Source of the DNA: Symbiopectobacterium purcellii_A | GTDB taxonomy: Bacteria > Pseudomonadota > Gammaproteobacteria > Enterobacterales > Enterobacteriaceae | Assembly (NCBI RefSeq): GCF_052050035.1 | Contig: NZ_CP189882.1 | Location: 2,666,001 to 2,730,000, forward strand | Length of the DNA: 64,000 nt | Direction: 5' to 3' | In this document: in pieces, positions 44,349 to 53,858 of the stretch | Layout of the letters: each line of letters opens with the position of its first letter | How positions within the stretch are numbered: the stretch's first letter is position 1 | Translations under genes and position numbers: made by a program | Notes under the pieces: model-generated | Databases searched by the model: none | Told to the model about the DNA's origin: nothing | The model's input: only the letters and a program-made list of their open reading frames with translations

Positions 44349-46010
44349 TTACGCAGCCAGTAACTCTTTGGCGTTCGCTAATGTGTTTTTGGTGACTGCG
44401 CTGCCCCCCAACAAACGAGCCAACTCTTGCAGCCGTGCGCGTTTATCCAGCGGTTGCATCAGCGTTTCAGTAGCAGCACCGTCGGTATGTTTGCTGACAA
44501 AGAAGTGTTGGTGACCGCATCCGGCAACTTGCGGTAGGTGTGTCACACACATCACCTGCGTGGATGTGCCGAGTTGACGCAGCATTTTGCCGACAATTGC
44601 GGCGGTCGGGCCACTGATGCCCACATCCACTTCGTCGAAAATCAGCGCTGGGGTATCCATTTTACGGGCTGTGATCACTTGAATAATCAATGCGATGCGG
44701 GATAGCTCGCCGCCGGAGGCGATCTTCGCCAGAGCCTGATGCGGTTGACCGGGGTTAGTCGTGACCAGAAATGCGATGCTGTCTGCACCATAGGCTGTCA
44801 GGCGTTCTGGCGAAAATTCCACTTCGATGGAGAAGTGGCCGTGCGGCATGGCGAGTTCATGCATCTGTGCCGTAATCAACTGAGACAGTTCATGCGCATG
44901 GTGTTGACGGCGGGTATGTAACTGCTCCGCTGCGTGCAGTGCCTGTTGGTGATATTCGCTGACGGCCAGACTGAGTGTGGCGTGATTGCTCTCTTGTTCT
45001 GCCAGTTGCTGCTGTTCATCCAACAGTTGCTGATATAATGCTGGCAGGTTTTCCGGGGCAACGTGATGTTTCCGCGCCAGCGCCATTTGCCGTGACAAGC
45101 GCTGCTCCAGCTCATAGAGTCGGGTAGGATCGAGATCCGTTTGTTCGCTGTAGTGGCGCAACTCCTCACTGGCTTCACTGATCTGAATACTGGCTTCTTC
45201 CAGCATATTCAGTACGCTACCCAGTTTTTCATCCAGGGTAACAAGTTCGCCGAGCTGGTGTTTTGCGCTGTGGAGCATGCTCATGATGTTCTGATCGTCG
45301 TTTTCGCTGAGCAGCTGCAATGCATACTGGCTGAGCGACAGCAGTTGGCCGCTGTTAGCCAGCCGTTTGTATTCGATGTCAATTTGCTCGTACTCGCCGG
45401 GCTGTGGGGCAAATTCTTTCAGCTCTTTGAGTTGGTATTGCAACAGTTCACGTCGTGCTTCACGTTCAATATTCGCTTGTTGCAACTGTGCCAGATCGCG
45501 GCAGCTTTGGTGCCACTGTTGCCAGATTTGTTGCATGGCAGTAAGCAGTTGCGGTTCGTCTGCGTAGGCATCCAGCAGATGACGTTGATGTTCAGGTTTG
45601 AGCAGCAACTGGTGAGCGTGCTGTCCATGAAATTGGATCAGGTGCTGGCCGAGCTCACGTAACTGCGATAATGGCACGGCGGTGCCGTTGATAAATCCGC
45701 GTGAGCGCCCGTCTGCACTGATCACGCGGCGCAGCAGGCACTCGTTGCTGTCATCGAGTTGGTTTTGCTCCAGCCATGCGCGTGCCGCAGGGGTGTCGCT
45801 GAGGGCGAAACGGGCACATATATCAGCGCGCTGTGCGCCGAGACGCACCATGCTGGCGTCAGAGCGGTTGCCCAGACACAGGCCCAATGCATCAATCGCA
45901 ATGGATTTGCCCGCGCCGGTTTCGCCGGTGATAACGCTCATCCCTGATTGAAAATCAATTTCTAACTCACGTACGATTGCTAAATGACTGATAGTGAGCT
46001 GCGCCAGCAT
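44349..46010 (-). CDS. recN: DNA repair ATPase RecN
   Basis: 553-residue SMC-like protein for double-strand break repair. N-terminal Walker A GETGAGKSIAIDALGLCLG, a long coiled-coil middle (for example LEQRLSRQMALARKHHVAPENLP), the ABC signature ASGGELSRIALIIQ and Walker B PALIFDEVDVGISG near the C-terminus. Two SOS boxes sit right before its start. Full length and intact. Confidence 0.97.
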   Translation of the reverse strand: MLAQLTISHLAIVRELEIDFQSGMSVITGETGAGKSIAIDALGLCLGNRSDASMVRLGAQRADICARFALSDTPAARAWLEQNQLDDSNECLLRRVISADGRSRGFINGTAVPLSQLRELGQHLIQFHGQHAHQLLLKPEHQRHLLDAYADEPQLLTAMQQIWQQWHQSCRDLAQLQQANIEREARRELLQYQLKELKEFAPQPGEYEQIDIEYKRLANSGQLLSLSQYALQLLSENDDQNIMSMLHSAKHQLGELVTLDEKLGSVLNMLEEASIQISEASEELRHYSEQTDLDPTRLYELEQRLSRQMALARKHHVAPENLPALYQQLLDEQQQLAEQESNHATLSLAVSEYHQQALHAAEQLHTRRQHHAHELSQLITAQMHELAMPHGHFSIEVEFSPERLTAYGADSIAFLVTTNPGQPHQALAKIASGGELSRIALIIQVITARKMDTPALIFDEVDVGISGPTAAIVGKMLRQLGTSTQVMCVTHLPQVAGCGHQHFFVSKHTDGAATETLMQPLDKRARLQELARLLGGSAVTKNTLANAKELLAA

Positions 46011-46021
46011 GAATCACCTTC

Positions 46022-46054
46022 CTGTATGTAACAACAGACTATAATTGCATACAG
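46022..46054 (-). promoter_or_regulatory. Two tandem LexA (SOS) boxes upstream of recN
   Basis: CTGTATGTAACAACAG at 46022-46037 fits CTGT-N8-ACAG exactly, and CTATAATTGCATACAG at 46039-46054 fits with one mismatch (reversed, CTGT-N8-ATAG). The first lies 12 bases from the recN start and overlaps its ribosome site; the second covers the likely -10 region. E. coli recN also has multiple LexA boxes. Confidence 0.85.
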
Positions 46055-46097
46055 TATAATGCAGTTTTTTAACCAGTAAAGTGGCCAGCGCGAAATT

Positions 46098-46976
46098 TTA
46101 AAATAATTTTTTCGACCACCCTAATTTTGTGCTTAGCGTATTGAAATAGCTGTAGTTTTTTGGGTGTATCAAATTTAACGAGTATCGGCTGCGGGTAATC
46201 AGTACCTCTTCCCCTTCCTGTACTGGCAGGGTTATCTGACTGTCACAACTCAACTCCAGATCGTGGGTGATATGAGAAAATTTCAAACGGATGGTGCTGC
46301 TGCTGTTTATCACCAGTGGGCGCGCTGAAAGCGTATGGGGAAACATTGGTACCAGTGCGATGGCATCCAGTGTCGGTGTCAGGATCGGGCCGCCACCGGA
46401 AAGCGAGTATGCGGTGGAACCGGTAGGCGTTGAGATAATCAGGCCGTCCGAACGTTGGGAAAAGGCGAAACGATCGTCAATATAGACTTCAAACTCGATC
46501 ATATGGGCGACTTTTCCGGGATGCAGTACCACTTCATTGATCGCCGTGCTGGTGCTGTCTGGTTGATTACGACGGCAGACGTGCGCTTCCAGCATAAAAC
46601 GCCGTTCGCTCAGGTAGCGTCCTTCCAGCACCTCGGTAAGCTGCTGCTGCGCCTGATCGGGATCGAGATCGGTCAGGAAACCGAGATTTCCCCGGTTGAC
46701 GCCAATCACATCAATGTCATAGCGAGAGAGCACGCGACCGGCACCCAACATGTTGCCATCGCCGCCTAACACCACGGCCAAATCGGCTTGCAGGCCGATC
46801 TCCGCCAGACTGCCAGTTAGCGCGTCGGGCAAGTTTAGCTCGTGGGCGATATGCTGCTCGAGCATCACTTGGTAGCCCTTGCCGTGCAACCAGTGATACA
46901 ACATCTCATGTGTCGCCAGTGCCGTGGGGTGGCGCGGCTGGCCCACAATGCCAATGCAATTGAACTGTTTCGTCAT
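46098..46976 (-). CDS. nadK: NAD kinase NadK
   Basis: Makes NADP from NAD and ATP. The 292-residue product (E. coli length) starts MTKQFNCIGIVGQPRHP at 46976. It has the GGDGN motif (VVLGGDGNMLGAGRVL, about residue 70), RGNLGFLTDLDP and STPTGSTAYSLSGGGPI. A longer frame reaching 47258 crosses the grpE promoter on the other strand and is rejected. It is divergent from grpE, as in E. coli. Confidence 0.96.
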   Translation of the reverse strand: MTKQFNCIGIVGQPRHPTALATHEMLYHWLHGKGYQVMLEQHIAHELNLPDALTGSLAEIGLQADLAVVLGGDGNMLGAGRVLSRYDIDVIGVNRGNLGFLTDLDPDQAQQQLTEVLEGRYLSERRFMLEAHVCRRNQPDSTSTAINEVVLHPGKVAHMIEFEVYIDDRFAFSQRSDGLIISTPTGSTAYSLSGGGPILTPTLDAIALVPMFPHTLSARPLVINSSSTIRLKFSHITHDLELSCDSQITLPVQEGEEVLITRSRYSLNLIHPKNYSYFNTLSTKLGWSKKLF

Positions 46977-47043
46977 CGTTATGCTTTTCCTTACCCTGAG
47001 CCGCCCGGTATCACTAAATCTGTCGGTATATGTGACTACTTCT

Positions 47044-47071
47044 CTTGAATCCCCGGTTTTGATCCCCATAA
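47044..47071 (+). promoter_or_regulatory. Heat-shock (sigma-32) promoter of grpE
   Basis: CTTGAA at 47044-47049 and CCCCATAA at 47064-47071, 14 bases apart, match the sigma-32 consensus (CTTGAA / CCCCAT-T). The -10 element lies about 43 bases before the grpE start. Confidence 0.85.
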
Positions 47072-47114
47072 TAAGCGAACAAGCGAGATGAATGCTAAAA
47101 CCGCGGAGAATTTC

Positions 47115-47702
47115 ATGAGTAGTAAAGAACAGAAGTCGCCTGACGAGCAAGTCGTAGATCAAATGGAAGCGGCACAGGGGCAACATGCGGAAGTGGAACC
47201 TGCAACGACAGACGTCGCCGATCCGCGTGATGAACGTATTGCCGAATTGGAAGCGCAACTGAACGAACTACAGCAGCGTGAGCACGATACTGTGCTGCGC
47301 GCGCGTGCCGAAATGGACAATATCCGCCGTCGCGCTGAAATGGATGTGGAAAAAGCGCACAAATTTGCGCTTGAAAAATTTGCGGGTGAAATGCTGCCCG
47401 TGATTGATAACCTCGAACGTTCACTGGATGCCGCCGATCGCAGTAATGCGTCCCTTGCCTCGTTGATCGAGGGGGTGGAACTGACGCTGAAATCGTTGCT
47501 GGATGCCGTGCGCAAGTTTGGTATCGAGGTGGTGGGTGACGTGAACGTGCCGTTTAACCCGGAAGTGCACCAGGCCATGACCATGCTGGAATCGGCCGAC
47601 CATGCGCCTAATTCCGTAATGATGGTGATGCAAAAAGGTTACACCCTGAACGGCCGCTTGCTGCGTCCCGCTATGGTCGCCGTTTCCAAAGCGAAGGGCT
47701 GA
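47115..47702 (+). CDS. grpE: Nucleotide exchange factor GrpE
   Basis: DnaK cochaperone that releases ADP. The start at 47115 gives MSSKEQKSPDEQ as in E. coli; an in-frame ATG at 47088 would add nine residues. 195 residues: an acidic N-terminal region, a long coiled coil (DERIAELEAQLNELQQREHDTVLRARAEMDNIRRRAEMDVEKAHKFALEKF), then the beta domain with VPFNPEVHQAM and MQKGYTLNGRLLRPAMVAVSKAKG. Driven by a sigma-32 promoter. Confidence 0.97.
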   Translation: MSSKEQKSPDEQVVDQMEAAQGQHAEVEPATTDVADPRDERIAELEAQLNELQQREHDTVLRARAEMDNIRRRAEMDVEKAHKFALEKFAGEMLPVIDNLERSLDAADRSNASLASLIEGVELTLKSLLDAVRKFGIEVVGDVNVPFNPEVHQAMTMLESADHAPNSVMMVMQKGYTLNGRLLRPAMVAVSKAKG

Positions 47703-47760
47703 TTTCCCTGAGCGACCCGCGTGTGCCGTGAAGGCAGGCGTAACAAATTGAAATCAATAA

Positions 47761-47792
47761 AAACCCCAAGTGACTTTACCTTGGGGTTTTTT
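47761..47792 (+). terminator. Terminator after grpE
   Basis: AACCCCAAG and CTTGGGGTT pair around a loop, followed by TTTTTTG: a strong Rho-independent terminator. Confidence 0.9.
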
Positions 47793-47962
47793 GTTTATAT
47801 TTTGTTAACAATATGGCGCATATCACATTTCCAGCGATGTGCGCGTGCTGGGGCGGTGATAGCAGAGAGGTGATCGTGAACCTACTAGGCTATACGTATA
47901 TCCCTGCTAAATATGTTGGTTTTGGCTATTGCAGCAATCCGTTTTACCACTCTAAATTCACT

Positions 47963-47977
47963 TGATAATCATTATCA
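47963..47977 (+). promoter_or_regulatory. Orphan Fur box, perfect consensus
   Basis: TGATAATCATTATCA is an exact 7-1-7 Fur box (TGATAAT-N-ATTATCA). It lies 43 bases before IS5a copy 6, with no intact gene downstream. The 228 bases from the grpE terminator to IS5a hold no other gene that I can support. Confidence 0.8.
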
Positions 47978-48020
47978 TCCATGACGGAGTGAATCATTAT
48001 AGAGGTAATAAAGGGTCATT

Positions 48021-48804
48021 AAACTAGTTGCTGAATAGAGACTTGCATTTTTTGTCAGGCTATTGAGAATAAAAAGAGGTTTAACTTAGAGAATAAAGGT
48101 TTGAAATGATCAACAAAGAGCGGTTGTTACGAGATAATCGTTTATGTAAAGCAATCATTGGATTATCAGTCGAAGAATTGAAAAATTTAGCCGCTGAATT
48201 TTCAGCTTGTTATTTGATTTATCGGAAAAAGAATCGAAAAGATCACGAGCGGCAGATGGGTGCAGGGCAGAAAGGATTTATCCCAACCCCATTAGATAAA
48301 CTGCTTTTTATTTTATTGTATTTAAAATGTTATCCGACCTATGATTTGCAAGGACTTCTTCTTGGTTTAGATAGAACACGGGTATGTCGCTGGGTAAAAA
48401 TATTATTGCCGGTTTTAGAGATGACCTTGGGGCGAGAATGTGTTTTGCCCGCTCGTCAAATTCGCTCTGCTGAGGAATTTTTTCGCGCCTTTCCTGGAGT
48501 TAAAGACGTCTTTATTGATGGGACAGAGCGACCTGTCCAAAAGCCTAAGAATCTGCGTCGGCGAAAAAAAATGTATTCGGGAAAGAAAAGACAGACCACT
48601 CGAAAAGGGCTTGTTATGACTGACGAAACAAGGCAAATTGGATTTATCCCCATGAGCAAAAATGTGCGCCGTCACGATAAACGCTTACTCGATAAAGTCG
48701 ATATAATTCGCCATATTCCTCCTGAGGTAACCATCTGGGCAGATACCGGTTTTCAAGGTATAGATAAACAGCATCCTAATACACAAATCCCAAAAAAAGG
48801 AACT
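48021..48804 (+). mobile_element. IS5a copy 6, 5' part (784 bp)
   Basis: The first 784 bases of IS5a. The transposase frame (48106 onward, ending in IS256 at 48828) is cut after IPKKGT. It has its own changes (LLLGLDRTR, KGLVMTDE, SKNVRRHDK). Cut by the IS256 terminus at 48805. Confidence 0.92.
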
Positions 48805-48828
48805 GAGTCTGTAAAGAATTTTGTGTAA
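48106..48828 (+). pseudogene. IS5a transposase truncated by IS256
   Basis: 240-residue open frame, of which the last few residues (ESVKNFV) come from IS256. It lacks the catalytic Glu region, so it is inactive. Confidence 0.9.
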
Positions 48829-50113
48829 ATGGCTCCATTGCTTAACCGGAGATTCGTTCTCCATACATCAACATGAATTGGCTCATAGCAGGTTTCCAGT
48901 CTCTGATTGGCAAGGTCCATTTAGCAGAGATATTATGCAAGGCTAGATAGAGTAATTTTATCACCGAGTCATCCGTTGGAAATATTCGTCGCGTTTTCGT
49001 TATCTTGCGCAATGAAGCATTTAACGACTCTATCGCGTTGGTGGTGTAGATAACCTTGCGGATCTCCGGCGGAAAGTCAAAAATGACGATGAGACGTTCC
49101 CAATTATTTCTCCACGACGGGCTGATCGTCGGGAACTGTTCATCCCATTTGGCCGCGAAGGCATCCAGGGCCTCTTCAGCGCCCTCTAGCGTTGCGGAAC
49201 TATAGATGGTGCGCAGGTCAGCAGCAACGGCCTTACGCTCTTTCCAGCCGACGTAGCGCAGCGAGTTCCGCACCTGATGCACAATGCAGAGCTGTACCCG
49301 CGTATGCGGGTAAACAGCTTCAATGGCATCAGGAAAGCCTTTCAGGCCATCGCAGCAGGCGACGAAGATGTCCTTTAGCCCACGATTTTTCAGTTCTGTC
49401 ATCACAGATAACCAGAACTTGGCCCCCTCAGTTTTGGCTATCCATAGCCCCAGCAGCTCTTTTTCGCCCTGGCCGTTGACGCCGAGGGCCAGATAAACAG
49501 ACTTGTTGGCCACGGCTCCGCCGTCCTGGCTTTTGACAACAATACAGTCAAGGTAAACAATGGGATAAAGCGCATCCAGCGGCCGTTGCTGCCAGCGCTT
49601 AACTTCATCCATCACAGCATTGGTCACTTGAGAAATGAAGCCAGCGGAAACATCGACCCCGTAGACTTCTTTAAAGTGTGCCTGAATATCACGGGTTGAT
49701 AACCCTCTGGAATAGAGAGAAATAATGCGGTCATCGAAGCCGTTAATCTGTTTTTCGTGCTTACCGATCAGTGTCGGCTCGAAGGTACTGTTGCGGTCGC
49801 GCGGAATATCGAGCTCGATCTCCCCATTTTGGCTACGTACGCTCTTGGATGTCTTGCCATTGCGGGAGTTGCCTGAATGATTACCTGCCGGGTCATGCTT
49901 AGCATACCCAAGGTGCATCTCCATCTCAGCTTCAAGAACCCGTTCCGCCAGTCTTTTAGTCAGCACCTTGAGTAGGCCTGATTCACCCAGCAGATCCTGA
50001 GGGGAGTGACAATCTTGAAGCAGTTGGTCAATAAGTTCGTTGCTGATAGGCATTTTGTTATCCTTTGAAGGTTTTTCTCAAAATGCCATTTACACAGATT
50101 ATTTTACAGTCTC
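48805..50113 (-). mobile_element. IS256-family element, complete (1309 bp)
   Basis: Ends GAGTCTGTAAAGAATT and GAGACTGTAAAATAAT. It lies between two partial IS5a copies whose sequences overlap by about 528 bases, so it cannot be a simple insertion into one IS5a. No matching flanking duplication. Confidence 0.92.
48842..50053 (-). CDS. IS256-family transposase (intact)
   Basis: 403-residue mutator-type transposase. Seen are the N-terminal MPISNELIDQLLQDCHSP, the DDE region with IVYLDCIVVKSQDGG (Asp), IFVACCDGLKGFPDAI (Asp), CIVHQVRNSLRYVGWKERKAVAADLRTIY and TTNAIESLNASLRKITKTRRIFPTD (Glu). Complete, and so the likely source of activity for this family in the window. Confidence 0.94.
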   Translation of the reverse strand: MPISNELIDQLLQDCHSPQDLLGESGLLKVLTKRLAERVLEAEMEMHLGYAKHDPAGNHSGNSRNGKTSKSVRSQNGEIELDIPRDRNSTFEPTLIGKHEKQINGFDDRIISLYSRGLSTRDIQAHFKEVYGVDVSAGFISQVTNAVMDEVKRWQQRPLDALYPIVYLDCIVVKSQDGGAVANKSVYLALGVNGQGEKELLGLWIAKTEGAKFWLSVMTELKNRGLKDIFVACCDGLKGFPDAIEAVYPHTRVQLCIVHQVRNSLRYVGWKERKAVAADLRTIYSSATLEGAEEALDAFAAKWDEQFPTISPSWRNNWERLIVIFDFPPEIRKVIYTTNAIESLNASLRKITKTRRIFPTDDSVIKLLYLALHNISAKWTLPIRDWKPAMSQFMLMYGERISG

Positions 50114-50894
50114 TTTATCCCAACCCCATTAGATAAACTGCTTTTTATTTTATTGTATTTAAAATGTTATCCGACCTATGATTTGCAAGGACTTCTTTTT
50201 GGTTTAGATAGAACACGGGTATGTCGCTGGGTAAAAATATTATTGCCGGTTTTAGAGATGACCTTGGGGCGAGAATGTGTTTTGCCCGCTCGTCAAATTC
50301 GCTCTGCTGAGGAATTTTTTCGCGCCTTTCCTGGAGTTAAAGACGTCTTTATTGATGGGACAGAGCGACCTGTCCAAAAGCCTAAGAATCTGCGTCGGCG
50401 AAAAAAAATGTATTCGGGAAAGAAAAGACAGACCACTCGAAAAGGGCTTATTATGACTGACGAAACAAGGCAAATTGGATTTATCCCCATGAGCAAAAAT
50501 GGGCGCCGTCACGATAAACGCTTACTCGATAAAGTCGATATAATTCGCCATATTCCTCCTGAGGTAACCATCTGGGCAGATACCGGTTTTCAAGGTATAG
50601 ATAAACAGCATCCTAATACACAAATCCCAAAAAAAGGAACTCGAAAAAGACCTTTATCGCCTGAACAAAAACAAGAAAATAAAATAATCTCGGGCATCCG
50701 TATTACAGTTGAACACGCCATCGCGGGTATCAAGCGCCTCGGTTGCATGACCCAAATTTTACGGAATCGTAGACCCTTTATTGATGATACCTTCTTACTC
50801 CTTAGCGCCGGTCTTTGGAATTTCCATCTCAGAACAGCATAAAATTTACTTCAATCACCGAAACACCCTTATTTCACTATTAAGCAACACGCTT
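50114..50894 (+). mobile_element. IS5a copy 7, 3' part (781 bp)
   Basis: IS5a from about base 257 to its end. The transposase frame 50153-50842 (MYLKCYPTYDLQG...) lacks the first 69 residues. The right flank (AAT) does not match the left flank of copy 6 (ATT). Confidence 0.9.
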
Positions 50895-50998
50895 AATCTC
50901 AAGCACTGGCGATACTGGGCGCGTTGCGCACCGGTGCTATCGATATTATCGCCACCAGTGCCTCGAACATCCGCACCATCCTCAATATGACCCAATAG
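50895..50998 (+). pseudogene. Unidentified C-terminal gene remnant
   Basis: Open frame of about 32 residues (QALAILGALRTGAIDIIATSASNIRTILNMTQ, stop TAG) after the IS5a end. GC-rich with coding-like bias, so probably the end of a chromosomal gene cut off by IS5a. I do not recognise the family. The next about 120 bases hold no gene. Confidence 0.4.
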
Positions 50999-51121
50999 GG
51001 TTCTTTCTTCTGCCGGGCAGCAGCGTTTCGCTGTCCGGTATCTGAATGATTTATCACCTCTTTTAGTTGATTTTTACGTCTATCTTTTGCCCGCAGGTTA
51101 GCAATACGTTATCCAGTTCGT

Positions 51122-51310
51122 GGCTTTGTTGAATAATTTAACCGTTTGATTTACATCTTCTTTAGTTAGAATGCATTTACAGAGAATGTATTTTGTTAGA
51201 ACGACAAATCAAATAGTTAGCACAATAAAAAGCATTCCGAGAGGAAAAATTAGTCGTTGAAATTTTATAATGCTTATATAAATCAGTATCTTAAATTATT
51301 CAACAAAGCC
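51122..51310 (+). mobile_element. Miniature element, A type, upstream of maeB
   Basis: 189 bp with the perfect 9-bp duplication CCAGTTCGT (51113-51121, 51311-51319). It lies about 200 bases before the maeB start, so it could affect maeB expression. The rest of the gap to 51517 shows no gene. Confidence 0.94.
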
Positions 51311-51517
51311 CCAGTTCGTGATAACGTGACATTATGCGCAAAAAACAAGCAGATAAATTAACTATATTAACCTGCATTCACTATCGGTTTTTGCCATGCT
51401 CCAAGGTTATATAAGCAGTAATGATTGAACTTCTTACGGCGTTCACCTCTCCTTGTCTGCTTGGGATAGACTCGCCGCCCTACGTCACGACAACAAAAGC
51501 CTATAAGGGATGCAACA

Positions 51518-53797
51518 ATGGATGAACAACTCAAACAGAGCGCATTGGATTTCCACCAGTATCCGGTGCCGGGGAAGATTCAGGTGTCCCCTACCAAACC
51601 GCTAGCGACCCAACGCGATTTGGCGTTGGCCTACTCTCCGGGCGTTGCTGCACCTTGTCTTGAAATCGCCGAAGATCCGCTGGCTGCCTACAAATACACC
51701 GCACGCGGCAATCTGGTCGCGGTGATCTCCAACGGAACCGCGGTGCTTGGCCTCGGTAACATTGGTGCGCTGGCCGGCAAGCCGGTAATGGAAGGCAAGG
51801 GTGTTCTCTTTAAAAAATTCTCCGGCGTCGATGTGTTCGATATCGAAGTGGACGAACTGGACCCGGATAAACTGATCGACGTGATTGCCGCGTTGGAGCC
51901 GACGTTTGGTGGCATCAACCTGGAAGATATCAAAGCGCCAGAGTGCTTCTATATCGAGAAGAAACTGCGTGAACGCATGAAGATTCCGGTGTTCCATGAC
52001 GATCAGCACGGCACGGCGATCATCTGTACTGCGGCCGTATTGAACGGCCTGCGCGTGGTGGAGAAAAACATCTCTGACGTGCGTCTGGTGGTTTCCGGCG
52101 CGGGGGCTGCCTCCATTGCCTGCCTGAATTTGTTGGTGGCGCTGGGGCTGAAGAAACACAACATCGTGGTGTGTGACTCACGCGGCGTGATCTACAAAAG
52201 TCGTGACGCCAACATGGAAGAGAATAAGGCGATTTACGCGGTGGAAGACACCGGTGCGCGCAAACTGGGTGACGTTGTCCCTAATGCCGATATCTTCCTG
52301 GGCTGCTCCGGCCCTGGCGTACTGACGCAGGATATGTTGAAAACCATGGCTCCGCGTCCGCTTATCATGGCGCTGGCAAACCCAGAGCCGGAGATTCTGC
52401 CGCCGTTGGCCAAAGCGGTACGCCCTGACGCCATTATCTGTACCGGACGTTCTGACTATCCGAATCAGGTGAATAACGTGCTGTGCTTCCCGTTTATTTT
52501 CCGTGGCGCACTGGATGTCGGTGCAACCACCATCAACGAAGAGATGAAGCTGGCGTGTGTGAAGGCCATTGCTGATTTGGCACTGGCGGAACAGAGTGAA
52601 GTGGTGGCTTCGGCGTATGGTGATCAGGAATTGTCATTTGGCCCTGAATACCTGATCCCGAAACCTTTCGATCCGCGTTTGATCATCAAGATTGCGCCTG
52701 CGGTAGCAAAAGCAGCGATGGATTCAGGGGTAGCGACGCGTCCTATCGCCGACTTTGATGCCTATATCGAGAAACTGACGCAGTTTGTCTATAAAACCAA
52801 CCTGTTTATGAAGCCGATATTCTCTCAGGCACGCCAGCAGCCGAAACGCGTGGTGTTTGCCGAAGGGGAATATCCGCGTGTGCTGCACGCCACGCAAGAG
52901 TTGGTGACGCTGGGGCTGGCTTTCCCCATTCTGATCGGTCGTCCCGGCGTTATTGAGAAGCGTCTGCAAAAACTCGGCCTGCAAATCACCATCGGTAAAG
53001 ATTTTGAGGTGGTGAACAACGAATCCGATCCACGCTTCAAGGAATACTGGTCGGAATATTACGCGTTGATGAAACGCCGTGGCGTTTCGCAGGAAACCGC
53101 GCAGCGCGAAGTGATTCGCAACCCGACGGTTATTGCTGCCATCATGGTGCAACGCGGTGAAGCGGATGCGATGATTTGCGGCACCATCGGCACCTATGAA
53201 GAGCATTTCGAGGTGGTTGAGAAGGTGCTGGGTTACCGCGAAGGGGTACACGTGGCGGGGGCCATGAATGCCCTGTTGCTGCCGAGCGGCAATACCTTTA
53301 TTGCTGACACCTATGTCAACCCAGACCCCACGCCAGAGCAACTGGCGGAAATCACGTTGATGGCTGCACACACCGTGCGTCGTTTTGGTATCGAGCCAAA
53401 AGTCGCGTTGTTGTCGCATTCCAACTTTGGCACCTCGAACTCGCCTACCGCACGCAAAATGCGTGAGGCGCTGGCGTTGATCAACAGGCTGGCTCCGGAG
53501 TTGGAAGTGGACGGTGAGATGCACGGCGATGCGGCGCTGGTGGAAGCGATTCGTCGTGAGCAAATGCCGGACAGCCCGTTAAAAGGCTCGGCCAATATCC
53601 TCATCATGCCGAACATGGAAGCGGCACGTATCAGCTATAACCTGCTGCGCGTTTCCTCGTCTGAAGGGGTGACGGTTGGACCGGTGCTGATGGGCGTTGC
53701 CAAACCGGTGCATATCCTGACGCCGATCGCTTCGGTACGGCGTATCGTCAACATGGTGGCGCTGGCCGTGGTGGAAGCGCAGACTCAGCCGCTGTAA
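51518..53797 (+). CDS. maeB: NADP-dependent malic enzyme MaeB
   Basis: Oxidative decarboxylation of malate to pyruvate with NADPH. The N-terminal half is malic enzyme (LALAYSPGVAAPCLEI, then FHDDQHGTAIICTAAVLNGLR metal and substrate residues and VVSGAGAASIACLNLL dinucleotide loop). The C-terminal half (from about residue 430) is a phosphotransacetylase-like regulatory domain (VVFAEGEYPRVLHATQEL, ATPase-like LLPSGNTFIADTYVNPDPTPEQLAEI). 759 residues, complete. A terminator follows. Confidence 0.97.
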   Translation: MDEQLKQSALDFHQYPVPGKIQVSPTKPLATQRDLALAYSPGVAAPCLEIAEDPLAAYKYTARGNLVAVISNGTAVLGLGNIGALAGKPVMEGKGVLFKKFSGVDVFDIEVDELDPDKLIDVIAALEPTFGGINLEDIKAPECFYIEKKLRERMKIPVFHDDQHGTAIICTAAVLNGLRVVEKNISDVRLVVSGAGAASIACLNLLVALGLKKHNIVVCDSRGVIYKSRDANMEENKAIYAVEDTGARKLGDVVPNADIFLGCSGPGVLTQDMLKTMAPRPLIMALANPEPEILPPLAKAVRPDAIICTGRSDYPNQVNNVLCFPFIFRGALDVGATTINEEMKLACVKAIADLALAEQSEVVASAYGDQELSFGPEYLIPKPFDPRLIIKIAPAVAKAAMDSGVATRPIADFDAYIEKLTQFVYKTNLFMKPIFSQARQQPKRVVFAEGEYPRVLHATQELVTLGLAFPILIGRPGVIEKRLQKLGLQITIGKDFEVVNNESDPRFKEYWSEYYALMKRRGVSQETAQREVIRNPTVIAAIMVQRGEADAMICGTIGTYEEHFEVVEKVLGYREGVHVAGAMNALLLPSGNTFIADTYVNPDPTPEQLAEITLMAAHTVRRFGIEPKVALLSHSNFGTSNSPTARKMREALALINRLAPELEVDGEMHGDAALVEAIRREQMPDSPLKGSANILIMPNMEAARISYNLLRVSSSEGVTVGPVLMGVAKPVHILTPIASVRRIVNMVALAVVEAQTQPL

Positions 53798-53821
53798 CGA
53801 CATTTGCATTGTTCTACAGCA

Positions 53822-53849
53822 AACAGCCCGGCATGCCGGGCTGTTTTTT
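53822..53849 (+). terminator. Terminator after maeB
   Basis: ACAGCCCGGC and GCCGGGCTGT form a perfect stem with loop AT, followed by TTTTT. It also lies just beyond the stop of yaiI on the other strand. Confidence 0.9.
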
Positions 53850-53858
53850 ATCAGGGAA

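Noticed and set aside
46977..47258. A 94-residue N-terminal extension of NadK
   Set aside because: It would run across the grpE start and promoter, and the E. coli-like start MTKQFNCIGIVG fits the family exactly.
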